64,000 bases of DNA from Saccharopolyspora phatthalungensis. Lineage in GTDB: Bacteria; Actinomycetota; Actinomycetes; Mycobacteriales; Pseudonocardiaceae. The DNA is taken from assembly GCF_014203395.1 (NCBI RefSeq), contig NZ_JACHIW010000001.1, positions 4,757,501 to 4,821,500 of the forward strand, given 5' to 3'. This document shows positions 52,015-60,246 of the stretch, in pieces; positions within the stretch are counted from its first letter, which is position 1, and every line of letters begins with the position of its first letter. The translations under genes and the position numbers were made by a program. Under the pieces are notes generated by a model, which was not told where the DNA came from, did no database searches, and saw only the letters and a list, made by a program, of their open reading frames with translations.

Positions 52015-53133
52015 TCAGGCGGGTAGGAGTTGTTCTACGGCGCCGATTCGGAGGTCTAGCCGGGTCGAGTTCACTCCTCGCGCGGCCTTACGGGCGCGGT
52101 TGATCGTGGTCCTCGCGGCGTCGAATACTCCGGCTCGGGCGTAGGACTCAGCCAGCCACGTCTGGTAGAGCGCCACCTCTCGGGCGTGCTCGGGGGTGTA
52201 TGCCGTGATGGCACCGGACAGCAGTGGCTCGGCGGTGAGCGGGTCGCCCAGTTCGATCAGGCAGCGCCCGGCCATGATGTCGATTTCCTTGCGGTCGAGC
52301 CAGTAGACCCACTCCGGTTCATCCACTCCGGCGGATCGCTGTTCGTAGGAGTCGTCCACCGCGTCCAGCGCCCGCTGGGTGCCGTCGCGGTCCCGGGCGC
52401 GTGCGCTGGCCCAGGCCACCCGCTCCAGTAGCAGCGCACGGACAACCGGGGTGGTTCGGCCTTCGGTCCCTTTGACGGCCGAGCGGGCGAGTAGTGCCGC
52501 GTCGGCCGGGTTGCCGACGTTGGCAATCTGGTAGCTCAGGCTGGACAGCAGTTGCCCGGCTAGCGCGGGCTCGCCCGCGTCGCGGGCGGCGGAGACGCCG
52601 GAGAGGTAGACGCGCTGAGCTTCGGTGTAGTGACCGGCGTCGCTGGCGACCCATCCGGCGAGCTGGGCGAGTTCGCCCACCACGGTCAGCAGTCGGCGGC
52701 CGGTCGGTTCGGTGTAGCTCGCTTCGTTGACGACGTGCTGAGCGCTGGCGAGTTCCTTACGCACCAACGGAAAGAGGTCCCGGCCGCCGATCACATCGTC
52801 AAGGTGGCGGAGTTCGATCACGCGGTCTTCCAGCTTGGTCGCCAGCGTCGCCCCGACTCGCCGCCCGGCGGCCGAGTGGATCTCGGCCGGGGTGTCGGCC
52901 ACCAGCCACTCGTGAGCGACCCGGAGCGGGTCGTCCGGCAGGCCGTACAGGGTGTCCAGGGAGACGTTGAGCGCGCGGGCGTACGCGGTGACGTGCTCGG
53001 GCTTGATGGCCCGTTTCCCGGTCTCCAGCAGGCCGAGCAGGGGCTTGCTGTAGTGGGTGCGGGCTGCCATCGCGGACAGGCTGACTCCGGCGGCCTCGCG
53101 GGTCGCCCGCAGGTTCGCGCCAAGGTCAGACAC
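52015..53133 (-). CDS. XRE family regulator with C-terminal helical repeats
   Basis: A 372-residue regulator. A Cro/CI-type helix-turn-helix is at about residues 5-60 ('LRATREAAGVSLSAMAARTH', 'YSKPLLGLLETGKRAIKPEH'), followed by about 300 residues of Ala/Leu-rich helical pairs resembling TPR repeats ('AGHYTEAQRVYLSGVSAARD', 'ALYQTWLAESYARAGVFDAA'). Such actinomycete proteins are often peptide- or signal-responsive and sit beside small-protein or RiPP genes. It is divergent from the small-protein/PIMT operon and probably controls it. Confidence 0.88.
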   Translation of the reverse strand: MSDLGANLRATREAAGVSLSAMAARTHYSKPLLGLLETGKRAIKPEHVTAYARALNVSLDTLYGLPDDPLRVAHEWLVADTPAEIHSAAGRRVGATLATKLEDRVIELRHLDDVIGGRDLFPLVRKELASAQHVVNEASYTEPTGRRLLTVVGELAQLAGWVASDAGHYTEAQRVYLSGVSAARDAGEPALAGQLLSSLSYQIANVGNPADAALLARSAVKGTEGRTTPVVRALLLERVAWASARARDRDGTQRALDAVDDSYEQRSAGVDEPEWVYWLDRKEIDIMAGRCLIELGDPLTAEPLLSGAITAYTPEHAREVALYQTWLAESYARAGVFDAARTTINRARKAARGVNSTRLDLRIGAVEQLLPA

Positions 53134-53295
53134 TGCCGCACCACCTGTAGACGCCGGTAGACGCCAAACCCATTCCCATCACCCCACTGTGATGACGAGG
53201 CTACAGGGCAGGGCCGCCCCGGTCGGTGATCGACTTTCCCCGAAGTCACCCCGACCCGGCCGGGAACGGCCTGACCATGCGGGAAGGAGTGCCGA

Positions 53296-53490
53296 ATGTC
53301 GTTCATCGCCGTCTTGGCGCTAATGGCGTGCTGTGTCGTCGGTTCGGCGGTGATGAGCGGGCTGGCGTTCGCGGTGAACGAGCGGTCACGGCGGCGGATA
53401 CAGCGGCGGGCCGCCCAGCAGACTGGCGAGACCGACACCGATACCGGTGACTGGCGGGAGGCGGCGGGACGTGCGGTGTTCCGAGGTTGA
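53296..53490 (+). CDS. Small membrane protein
   Basis: A 64-residue protein with one N-terminal transmembrane helix ('FIAVLALMACCVVGSAVMSG') and a basic, polar cytoplasmic tail. GGAAGGAG lies 7 bases before the ATG. It overlaps the start of the next gene by 20 bases. No family was recognised. It belongs to the operon of small proteins divergent from the XRE regulator. Confidence 0.65.
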   Translation: MSFIAVLALMACCVVGSAVMSGLAFAVNERSRRRIQRRAAQQTGETDTDTGDWREAAGRAVFRG

Positions 53491-53908
53491 CGAGTTGCTG
53501 AACGAGCTTCGCCGCCGGGGGTGGGTGTTGTACGTGTTCGGCCCGAAGGACGCGCCGGAGGCGGTCGCGCACGTGTTCCAGTGGGACACCTGCGCGGACG
53601 TGGTGATCCTGCGCGATGAGGACGACGCGACGGCTTACCGGTTGCCGACCTTCCCGGGCACCGATGTGTTCGCCCCGGAACTGGTGTCGTGGCACTACCA
53701 CGCCTCAACGGCCTGGACGTTGCGGGCGGTGCTCACGATCGCCCCTCCGGGGCATCCGGACGCCCCAATGGGGGTACTGCGGCCGGTTCCCGCCTGCGGC
53801 GTGCCGATACAGATACGGCGGCCGGTCAGTATCCGGCCGACTGCGCTGGCCGGGGCCGTTGGCCCAGGTGAGCGAGCACAGTTCCGCGCGAGTGACGCGG
53901 GTTTCTAG
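53471..53908 (+). CDS. Hypothetical protein
   Basis: A 145-residue protein beginning 'VRCSEVDELLNELRRRGWVL', then 'VFQWDTCADVVILRDEDDAT' and 'HYHASTAWTLRAVLTIAPPG'. It looks like a compact alpha/beta domain of a type common next to XRE regulators in actinomycete genomes, but I cannot name a family. GGGAGG lies 9 bases before GTG 53471; the frame is open from 53447. The last 30 residues are Arg/Pro-rich. It precedes the candidate RiPP peptide. Confidence 0.6.
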   Translation: MRCSEVDELLNELRRRGWVLYVFGPKDAPEAVAHVFQWDTCADVVILRDEDDATAYRLPTFPGTDVFAPELVSWHYHASTAWTLRAVLTIAPPGHPDAPMGVLRPVPACGVPIQIRRPVSIRPTALAGAVGPGERAQFRASDAGF

Positions 53909-53937
53909 AGTGAACCGATCGAGTGGAGGTCACGGCA

Positions 53938-54069
53938 GTGGGCAAGGACAAGAACGACGGCGGTACGACCGACGGCGGCAAGCACGATGTGAATCGGGAC
54001 GGCCAGACCGGCAAGACCGCCGATGACATCGATCCGAAGGAGTACGGACAGGGAAGCGGCGACGAGTGA
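53938..54069 (+). CDS. Candidate imiditide-like RiPP precursor peptide (43 residues)
   Basis: A 43-codon gene starting at GTG with GGAGG 9 bases upstream. The peptide is very hydrophilic: 'VGKDKNDGGTTDGG' opens it and 'TADDIDPKEYGQGSGDE' closes it. It has three Asp-Gly pairs (residues 7-8, 12-13, 21-22), the sequence most prone to aspartimide formation. Its stop overlaps the start of the isoaspartyl-methyltransferase homologue (GTGA), so the two are co-translated. No ATP-grasp, lanthionine synthetase or radical SAM gene is present. This two-gene layout matches the imiditide class, in which a PIMT homologue alone installs aspartimide on a precursor. The gene is supported by its signals; product and class are inference. 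Confidence 0.6.
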   Translation: MGKDKNDGGTTDGGKHDVNRDGQTGKTADDIDPKEYGQGSGDE

Positions 54070-55226
54070 CCGAAATGGCCGCCCTGGATAGGGTGCGAGA
54101 CCTTGTCGTGGAGCTGGACTCGGCGGGTGTGCTACCCGCCGAGTTCGGTCCTGCTTTCCGTGCTGCCGCGCGGGAATGGTTCGTGCCGGATCGTTTCTGG
54201 TATCAGGACAGCGATGGGGACATCGACACGGCCGTAGACCGCACCACGGACCCGGATCTCTGGTTGTCCACTGTGTACTCAAATCGCGCGCTGGTGACCC
54301 AGTTCGATGACGGGGCGACCGCGTGGCCGCAGATCGGGCATCGGCCGACAAGTTCGGCGTCGATGCCCTCGGTGGTGGCCGGGATGCTGCGGGCGCTGGA
54401 GCCGGAGCCGGGCCAGTCGGTACTGGAGATCGGTACCGGAACCGGGTGGAATGCCGCGCTGTTGGCCGAAATCGTTGGCCGCTCGGGTCATGTGACTACC
54501 GTGGAGATCGACCCCGAGGTGACCGCGCAGGCACGGAGGAATCTCCGCGAGGCCGGTTATTCGCGGGTGGGCACCATCGAGGGCGACGCGGCGGAGCTGT
54601 CCACTGAGCACTATTTCGACAGGATCATCGCAACCGCTGGTGTCCACATAGGACAGTTGCCGTATTCGTGGGTGAAAAGAGTCCGCCCGGGTGGGGTGAT
54701 CGTCGCGCCGATGCGCGCGGACATGGCCAGTGGGCCACTGGTGCGGTTCGTGGTCGGCGAGGACGGCACCGCGACCGGGCACGCGGTGCCCTGGCTGCAA
54801 GTCGGTTTCATGGACATGCGCTCACACCGGGTCCCCACGGTCGATTTCGGGTCCCTGCAATGGGATGACGACTCGGCCGAAAAGACGTGGACCGATCTCG
54901 CGCCGTGGGTGCCGCTGCTGGCCGATGATCATCGGTGGCCGATCGCGGTAGCCCTGCCGGGCTGCCGCTACGACGTGTGGAAGGCCAACGAGGACCGGCC
55001 CGGCGTGGCGTGGCTGGCCGATTCGCTGTCCGGGTCGTGGGCGAGCGTGACCCCCGAGGGCGAACGGTTCCGGGTGCGGCAAGCCGGGCCGCGCCGCTTG
55101 TGGGATGCCGCCGAGACGGCCTACCGCTGGTGGAAATCTCGCGGCGAACCACCGTTGTCGACGTGGGAATGGACCATCACCCCGGAACGGCAGAGCGTCA
55201 TCCTGCCGCACGATTCCGGTCACTGA
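54066..55226 (+). CDS. Protein-L-isoaspartate O-methyltransferase (PIMT) homologue, RiPP-type
   Basis: A 386-residue SAM enzyme. The PIMT domain includes 'SASMPSVVAGMLRALEPEPG', SAM motif 'VLEIGTGTGWNAALLAEIVG' near residues 120-140, 'GDAAELS' and 'IIATAGVHIGQLPYSWV'. A further 150-residue C-terminal domain ('YDVWKANEDRPGVAWLADSL', 'LSTWEWTITPERQSVILP') is absent from the roughly 210-residue repair PIMTs but present in RiPP-associated homologues. Housekeeping PIMT repairs isoaspartate. RiPP versions methylate Asp in a peptide so that it collapses to aspartimide. GTG 54066 overlaps the stop of the 43-residue peptide gene, pointing to that peptide as substrate. Confidence 0.82.
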   Translation: MTEMAALDRVRDLVVELDSAGVLPAEFGPAFRAAAREWFVPDRFWYQDSDGDIDTAVDRTTDPDLWLSTVYSNRALVTQFDDGATAWPQIGHRPTSSASMPSVVAGMLRALEPEPGQSVLEIGTGTGWNAALLAEIVGRSGHVTTVEIDPEVTAQARRNLREAGYSRVGTIEGDAAELSTEHYFDRIIATAGVHIGQLPYSWVKRVRPGGVIVAPMRADMASGPLVRFVVGEDGTATGHAVPWLQVGFMDMRSHRVPTVDFGSLQWDDDSAEKTWTDLAPWVPLLADDHRWPIAVALPGCRYDVWKANEDRPGVAWLADSLSGSWASVTPEGERFRVRQAGPRRLWDAAETAYRWWKSRGEPPLSTWEWTITPERQSVILPHDSGH

Positions 55227-55330
55227 GAACGGCCAGGCTCGTTGACGACGATCATTTTCCTGCCCACCCGAGGGGGCGTCTACTAAACACCCCTGCTCGT
55301 CGTCCACGGCCGTGCGCGCCCCGGTTCCGC

Positions 55331-55615
55331 TCAGGCGGCACCGGGGCGCATCTCGTTGCTGTCGGCGCCGTGCTGCCAGCACAAAGCCGCATGAAGTCGC
55401 TGTATCGCGTGTTCGTCGTCGGCCTCGGTCGGGTCTTCGCCCACCGGTAGCCACTCCTCGGCGACCGGGCGGCCGTGCAGGGTGCGGGTGATCAGAATCC
55501 CGAGGTAGGCCACGGCTTCGCCGTCGAGGACGGCGGTGCGTGTGCTTATGGTGAATTCCACATTCCGGCCGCAGCTCGGGCCGGTGGCGGGGGAACAGTG
55601 AAGCCCTTCGGACAT
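55331..55615 (-). CDS. Hypothetical protein
   Basis: A 94-residue protein: 'NVEFTISTRTAVLDGEAVAY', 'LGILITRTLHGRPVAEEWLP' and 'DDEHAIQRLHAALCWQHGAD'. A beta-rich first half and a helical, acidic second half suggest a real folded protein. Family not recognised. It follows the Zn-ribbon gene on the minus strand within the presumed integrative element. A preceding strong ribosome binding site is not evident. Confidence 0.5.
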   Translation of the reverse strand: MSEGLHCSPATGPSCGRNVEFTISTRTAVLDGEAVAYLGILITRTLHGRPVAEEWLPVGEDPTEADDEHAIQRLHAALCWQHGADSNEMRPGAA

Positions 55616-55683
55616 GGGCTTACCCGGTCTTTCTCGATAACTGCGGGGTAGTCCACAGAAAATCGAACGACCGGAGCGGCCCG

Positions 55684-56027
55684 TTACACGTCCTCGGGAG
55701 GCTGTGTTGAAACCGATTCAACATCCGGGCTAGCAGGTGGATCGTCCAGCAGGTCCCGCAGCTTGCGTCCAGCCGGGAGACTTCGGCGGCCCACCAGGCG
55801 GCCTCGGCCTCGGGCTGCCCCGGCGGGGCGGCGGCCAGCGGGCCGAGCCCAGCGGCGGCCTGCCGCCACCGGGTGTGTTCGGCCTCGGCGTGCTCGGCGG
55901 CGGTGGCGGTGCGCCGGATCTCGTACTCGACTGCGCGGCGGCACCCGACCGTGCAATACGCAGCCGGGCGACCGGTCCCGGCAGGCTCGCCGAGCGGCTG
56001 TCCGCAGCGACTACAGTGGGTGATCAT
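55684..56027 (-). pseudogene. Frameshifted Zn-ribbon protein
   Basis: The gene starts 'MITHCSRCGQPL' and 'YCTVGCRRAVEYEIRR', a four-Cys zinc ribbon (CxxC...CxxxC), followed by an Ala/Glu-rich helix to 'WWAAEVSRLDA'. At about 55765 the natural reading shifts frame: the first frame continues as Cys/Trp-rich nonsense to 55620, while the neighbouring frame reads 'RKLRDLLDDPPASPDVESVS' and stops at 55684. Joining them gives a coherent protein of about 113 residues. Small Zn-ribbon proteins like this are common in actinomycete integrative elements. Function unknown. Confidence 0.5.
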
Positions 56028-56214
56028 CGTGGTTTCTCCGCGTGGTGACCTGCGGTTACCTGTCGGCGCACCTTCTTGCCTGACCGACGATCCGACCGGC
56101 CGCGGGGAGGGAGGGGTAACCCCCTGGTCCAGAGAGCACGCGCGGCGGCTCCGTCCGATGCGCGGACGGAATCCGAGCGGCGGCCGGTCGCCACGTTTCG
56201 CGATTCGCGAATCG

Positions 56215-56403
56215 TCAGCTGGTCTCGGCGGGCACGGTCACCGAGACCACGCGGCGGGTGTCGAGTACGGCCCAGTCCGGCTGTTTCACGATCGCGACCA
56301 GCCCGGCCGGGTCCTGGTGGACAGCAGCGCGGAACACGGCCAGCGCGTCCAGACGGGCGGTGCGTTCGGCCTCGGCGCTGAGCGGTTTTCGTTGTGTAGT
56401 CAT
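56215..56403 (-). CDS. Small hypothetical protein
   Basis: A 62-residue protein: 'MTTQRKPLSAEAERTARLDA', then 'DPAGLVAIVKQPDWAVLDTR' and 'VVSVTVPAETS'. Its start overlaps the stop of the upstream gene by 4 bases, so the two are co-translated. No family recognised. Confidence 0.5.
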   Translation of the reverse strand: MTTQRKPLSAEAERTARLDALAVFRAAVHQDPAGLVAIVKQPDWAVLDTRRVVSVTVPAETS

Positions 56404-57011
56404 GCTTTCACCTCTTCTTTATGTCCAATGTGGATGGATCTGGCGTCGTGGCGGCAGATCGCACAGATGGGCTCGCCGCTCTGTGGGTGAAGTTCTCTCC
56501 CTCCGGCCTCACCGTGTGGGCACTTCGGCTGTTGTTCGCGCCAGTTGCCCCATTCCTGGAGTTCGGCTGCGCCGCGCTCAGCGCGGAGGGTGACGAGCAT
56601 CGCTTGCAGGTCACCGTTTTCGTGGCACGTCCGCAGCCACGGCAGCGGCGAGCGGATGTCCCGTCCTTCGGCCCGCGTCTTCTCGATCAGTTGCGTGATC
56701 TCGTCCTCGGTCGCATCGGCATCGGCAGCGAGGCGAGCGATTCCACTCGCGCGCGGAGGAGGACCTTTCAGGGTCTTTTTAGAGGACCTTTTGGCGGACA
56801 CTGGTGTCCGCCCGTGCCGGTCATGGATGTCCGCCCGTTCGGGACGTGGATGTCCGCCCGTATCGCCACGGGCAGACATGGGCGACCGGTCGTGACTGTC
56901 CTCCCGTAGGGCGAGGTCGTAGACGATCGGACGGCGGTCCGCGCGCCGGTCGGCGACCACCACGGCACGACCGGCGCGAGTGCGGCTCCACTTTGGACCC
57001 GCAGCATCCAC
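56400..57011 (-). CDS. C-terminal part of an HTH/replication-type protein (5' truncated)
   Basis: A 203-residue frame: 'RPIVYDLALREDSHDRSPMS', 'KRSSKKTLKGPPPRASGIAR', 'EDEITQLIEKTRAEGRDIRS' and 'CPHGEAGGRELHPQSGEPIC' with a Cys/His finger 'CAICRHD'. This resembles the C-terminal half of helix-turn-helix/replication proteins of actinomycete integrative elements. The N-terminal domain is missing and the first 80 codons lie antiparallel in frame to, and overlap with, the end of the integrase gene. I read this as a deletion that removed the gene between integrase and this segment. Activity is unlikely. Confidence 0.5.
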   Translation of the reverse strand: MDAAGPKWSRTRAGRAVVVADRRADRRPIVYDLALREDSHDRSPMSARGDTGGHPRPERADIHDRHGRTPVSAKRSSKKTLKGPPPRASGIARLAADADATEDEITQLIEKTRAEGRDIRSPLPWLRTCHENGDLQAMLVTLRAERGAAELQEWGNWREQQPKCPHGEAGGRELHPQSGEPICAICRHDARSIHIGHKEEVKA

Positions 57012-58141
57012 TCCCGTTGCTCCCGGGTGGACACCGCGCCGATGTAGCCCTGCGAGGTTTTCAGGTTGCCGTGCCGGAGCACGTTCATAATCACCACGGC
57101 CGAGGCGTTGTGCCGGGCCAGGTTGTCCCCGCAGGAGTGCCGCAGATCGTGGAACACGGGACGCTGCCCAGTCAGCCCGGAGCGGCCGAACGCCGTGGCG
57201 AGCAACCGGTTCGGCTCCTTCGGCCGCAGCGGCAGGTTGCGGGAGTTGCGGAACACGAAATCGTCGTCCCTGTCGTCAGGGCGCGATGCGCGCAGCACCC
57301 GCAGGGCGGCCACGACACGCGGCGTGAGCGCCACCCTGGCGGTCTTCTTGCCCTTCGGGTAGCCGCGCAGTGTGCGGTCCGGTTCCATCACGTCCTTGAC
57401 CAACACGGACGGGTCGTCCCCATCGAGCGTCAGCCGGAACCACCGCAGCCCGCACACCTCGGCCGCGCGCAGCCCGCAGTCGTGGGCCAGCAGCGCGGCG
57501 GGCCAGAACCACACCGGCAGGAAGCACAGCAGCAGCAACAACTCCTGCTCGGTGAGCAGACGCGGTTCGCGTTCCCGCTCGGCGTACACCGTGACGCCTT
57601 TGGTGGGGTCGTCGTAGCGCAGGTGGTCGTCCTGGGCTTGCTTCAGGATCGCGCGGAACGTGGTCAACCGGGCCTCGCGGGTCTTGCGCGCGTAGCCCGC
57701 GTCCGCCCACCCGGCGTCGGCGGCCTGGTATTCGGTCTTGGTGATCTCGTCCACCAGGCGGGGGCCAAACTGCTTGATCAAAGCGTTCACGATGCCGGTG
57801 CGGGTGTTCATCGTGCCCAGCGTCGCCAACTCCCCGCGCGCGGTGTACCTACCCGGACCGGCCAGCCACGCGGCGGCGTACTCGGCGAAGGCCAGCCGCT
57901 GCCGCTGACGCGCGACCGGCACACCCGCGTCGGTGTAGGTGCTGTCTGTCCGCGTCTTAGCGGCCCGCGCGGCGGCGTCGGCGGCCTCATAGGAGTCGAA
58001 CGTCTTGGAACCGTCCGCCGCCGCAACGGGCTGCTTGCGCTTCGCCACCGCGTTCCACACGGTCGCCCGGTACCGGCCGGAAGGAAGTTGTTCGACGCTG
58101 TAACCGGGACCGCGCCGGGGCGCCTTGCGCTTGGTGCTCAT
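56768..58141 (-). CDS. Tyrosine recombinase/integrase
   Basis: A 457-residue phage-type integrase. An N-terminal arm-binding region ('GPGYSVEQLPSGRYRATVWN') precedes a SAM-like core-binding domain (about 75-175) and a catalytic domain with Arg in 'AHDCGLRAAEVCGLRW', His-x-x-Arg in 'FHDLRHSCGDNLARH', His in 'VLRHGNLKTSQGYIG' and Tyr in the same segment. All catalytic residues are visible. The start is ATG 58141; the frame is open to 58279. The last 80 residues after 'GAALAPVVPWW' are repetitive and unlike family members, apparently read-through into the truncated HTH gene. It mobilised the 52-58 kb element. No attachment-site tRNA is seen. Confidence 0.88.
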   Translation of the reverse strand: MSTKRKAPRRGPGYSVEQLPSGRYRATVWNAVAKRKQPVAAADGSKTFDSYEAADAAARAAKTRTDSTYTDAGVPVARQRQRLAFAEYAAAWLAGPGRYTARGELATLGTMNTRTGIVNALIKQFGPRLVDEITKTEYQAADAGWADAGYARKTREARLTTFRAILKQAQDDHLRYDDPTKGVTVYAEREREPRLLTEQELLLLLCFLPVWFWPAALLAHDCGLRAAEVCGLRWFRLTLDGDDPSVLVKDVMEPDRTLRGYPKGKKTARVALTPRVVAALRVLRASRPDDRDDDFVFRNSRNLPLRPKEPNRLLATAFGRSGLTGQRPVFHDLRHSCGDNLARHNASAVVIMNVLRHGNLKTSQGYIGAVSTREQREWMLRVQSGAALAPVVPWWSPTGARTAVRSSTTSPYGRTVTTGRPCLPVAIRADIHVPNGRTSMTGTGGHQCPPKGPLKRP

Positions 58142-58449
58142 CGGGGATCGTGCCCCTCTCGCTCGCGCACGCGCGGCGATCCCTGCAAGACCGGAGGCTA
58201 GACCGGCGACCCGGAAACGATCAAACCCATGGGAACAGTCTGTTCCCACGCCCACGCGTGCCCACGGCCCGTGATCCACTCACAAGCCGCTGACCAGCGG
58301 GTTCGGCCGATCGCTCCCGGTCCGCCGCGCCTAGGGCCAATAAGGTCCCCTTATGACCAATAACCTTGCCCGCTACGGCCTGGCGGGCCCGTGCGGCCGG
58401 CGCCGGACCAAAAGTGGTCCGATGTCCCGTGGCAACAGGCCGAACGCTC
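58142..58449. other. Spacer upstream of the integrase, no gene
   Basis: A 308-base stretch without a supported gene. It includes a short inverted repeat ATAAGG/CCTTAT (around 58340-58354) flanked by two CCAATAA copies. This could be an operator or part of an attachment site; there is no tRNA to compare with. Confidence 0.35.
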
Positions 58450-58608
58450 CTAGTTCGGGACCGAGACCTGGTTGAACGGGAGCATCGGTTCCAGCCAGGG
58501 GAAGACCACGAACAGCAGCAGCGCGATCACTCCCAGGGCCAGCAGCAGCGCGAGCACCAGCTTCGCGCCCAGCGGCCCGGGGAGGTGACGCCAGATCCAG
58601 CCGTACAT
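58450..58608 (-). CDS. Small membrane protein downstream of the sortase gene
   Basis: A 52-residue protein beginning 'MYGWIWRHLPGPLGAKLVLA', continuing as one hydrophobic helix ('LLLALGVIALLLFVVFPWLE') and ending 'LPFNQVSVPN'. Its ATG directly follows the sortase stop, so translation is coupled. Similar 50-60 residue proteins accompany class E sortase genes across actinobacteria. Role unknown; perhaps a sortase accessory at the membrane. Confidence 0.75.
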   Translation of the reverse strand: MYGWIWRHLPGPLGAKLVLALLLALGVIALLLFVVFPWLEPMLPFNQVSVPN

Positions 58609-59439
58609 CTATGCCTCCCCGATCGCCTGCAACAACTGGACATACGTGGCGTCGGCCGTCTTCGGGAACTGGTTGGTCAGCACCGCGTGCACGATCAGCC
58701 GTTGCCGGTCGGAGAACTGCGGGTGGCACGTGGTCAGCGTGAGCAGTGCGACCTGCTGTGCGGGCGGCAGGATGTCGAGCGGTTTGTGCGGCACCGGCGC
58801 CACGACATCGCCCTCGTTCGGGCTGACGATCTCGCGGCCATAGGTCTCGCCGTATGGGCCGCCGTCGGCCGCCTTCGTCCGCAGCGTGCCGACATGCGAG
58901 CACTGCGGTTGCGCGCCCTTCCCGGTCGACCAGTTCGCGATCTCGTCGGAGGGCGGCAGTACGCGGTAGACGAAGAAGTCCGTCTGCGTCTCCACTACGA
59001 TCGCGTCGCAAGAGCTCAGCAGGTCCAGGTCGTTGAAGGGCGCACCCTTGCCGACCCGGTGCCCGGCGACCGCGAAGTTGCCTGGCTCGCCGGGCAGCGC
59101 GGTGCCCTTGTAGTGCCCCGGCCCGACCTCCAGTGCCGCCGCTTCGGCGCCTTCCTGGATGGTGAAGTGGTAGTCGGCGCCGAAGCTCGGGATGTACAGC
59201 TTGGCGAACGCTTTGCCGTCGATCAGTTCGGGATGCGGCTGCCGGCCCCGTGCCCAGTCCCCGTTGAGCGTCATCGTCGCGCTGGCCTGTTTCTTCGCCG
59301 AGAAGAGGTCGGTCACGTACAGCTCGTAGACGACAAACAGCAGGACGACCAGCCCAGCGGTGATCAGCAGCTCGCCGAAGGTTCGCACGATCTTCGCGCC
59401 GAGTCCCCCCGAAAACTTCGGTGCTTCCAGGATCGCCAC
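58609..59439 (-). CDS. Class E sortase
   Basis: A 276-residue membrane-anchored transpeptidase. One N-terminal helix (about residues 18-42, 'TFGELLITAGLVVLLFVVYE') precedes the sortase barrel: His in 'NFAVAGHRVGKG', Cys in 'LTLTTCHPQFS', Arg in 'SDRQRLIVHAVL'. The triad is complete. Class E enzymes cut LAXTG-type signals and attach proteins to the cell wall or pili. GGAAAGGAG lies 6 bases before GTG 59439. The secreted protein starting at 63787 is a candidate substrate. Confidence 0.92.
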   Translation of the reverse strand: MAILEAPKFSGGLGAKIVRTFGELLITAGLVVLLFVVYELYVTDLFSAKKQASATMTLNGDWARGRQPHPELIDGKAFAKLYIPSFGADYHFTIQEGAEAAALEVGPGHYKGTALPGEPGNFAVAGHRVGKGAPFNDLDLLSSCDAIVVETQTDFFVYRVLPPSDEIANWSTGKGAQPQCSHVGTLRTKAADGGPYGETYGREIVSPNEGDVVAPVPHKPLDILPPAQQVALLTLTTCHPQFSDRQRLIVHAVLTNQFPKTADATYVQLLQAIGEA

Positions 59440-59615
59440 GCGTGCTCCTTTCCAGAACTCGTTTACGTTAGCGTGTCAGGTGCAGGTGGCTGCGCGCGGA
59501 GTCGCCGACCAAGGTGCGCGCTGCCGGGCCGTCGCATCCGAGACGTTCTTTTAGGTACCGAAGTCACCGCCACCCTGACCCTTGAAGTCGGCGTAGAACG
59601 GATCGAACCCCATAC

Positions 59616-60140
59616 CTAGAGTCCGAGAGCGGAAATCGCTTGCCTGGCAACGCTTCTCGCCTTCACGGTCAGCTTCTGGTTGGTCGTCACGATGACCGCC
59701 GCACCGCCTTTGACCACGGCATACACCGCGCCGGCTTCCGTCGACTGGTAGCCGCCCTGCCAGCCTGCCGGGTCGGTCGCGGGGTTGCTCGTGTCTACCG
59801 GCGCCGCGTTGTCAACGAGTGCCTTCGCCACTGCCGGGTCGCCGGAATACACCCGAACTGTGAGTTGGAGCTTCCCGGTGAGCGCATAGAAGAAGCACGC
59901 CGGGTGTGGCTTGTCCGCCGAGGTCTGGACTTTCGACACGCGCTGTCCGTTCGCGTCGGCAACGAAGGTGTTGGTCAGGTAGGGGCACGGCCCGGCACCG
60001 GTGGGTTGCGGATCGGGCGGGAGCTGGACCGGTGTCGTCGTGGTGGTCGGTGTAGTGCTGGTGGGCGCGGACTGGTTAGTCTGCGAGCAGGCCGTTGTGA
60101 GGGCGGCGGTGATCCCGAGGGCAAGTACGGTTCGTCGCAT
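59616..60140 (-). CDS. DUF2020-like lipoprotein
   Basis: A 174-residue secreted lipoprotein. A signal peptide ends in 'LTTACSQ', giving lipidated Cys18, then a Thr/Pro-rich linker and a domain beginning 'GPCPYLTNTFVADANGQRVS' with 'HPACFFYALTGKLQLTVRVY', which resembles the DUF2020 family of actinobacterial cell-surface lipoproteins. Two Cys may form a disulfide. The function of the family is unknown. It lies between the sortase and Dyp peroxidase genes on the same strand. Confidence 0.78.
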   Translation of the reverse strand: MRRTVLALGITAALTTACSQTNQSAPTSTTPTTTTTPVQLPPDPQPTGAGPCPYLTNTFVADANGQRVSKVQTSADKPHPACFFYALTGKLQLTVRVYSGDPAVAKALVDNAAPVDTSNPATDPAGWQGGYQSTEAGAVYAVVKGGAAVIVTTNQKLTVKARSVARQAISALGL

Positions 60141-60246
60141 GGCCGCATTCTCCCGAAAAAAGACGAGTTGTCGGGTGTGACCCCTCTAGCAGGCTGGGAC
60201 TCGTACCGTGCCGAACGTGCACCACTGTCTACTGTGGTCGAACTGT

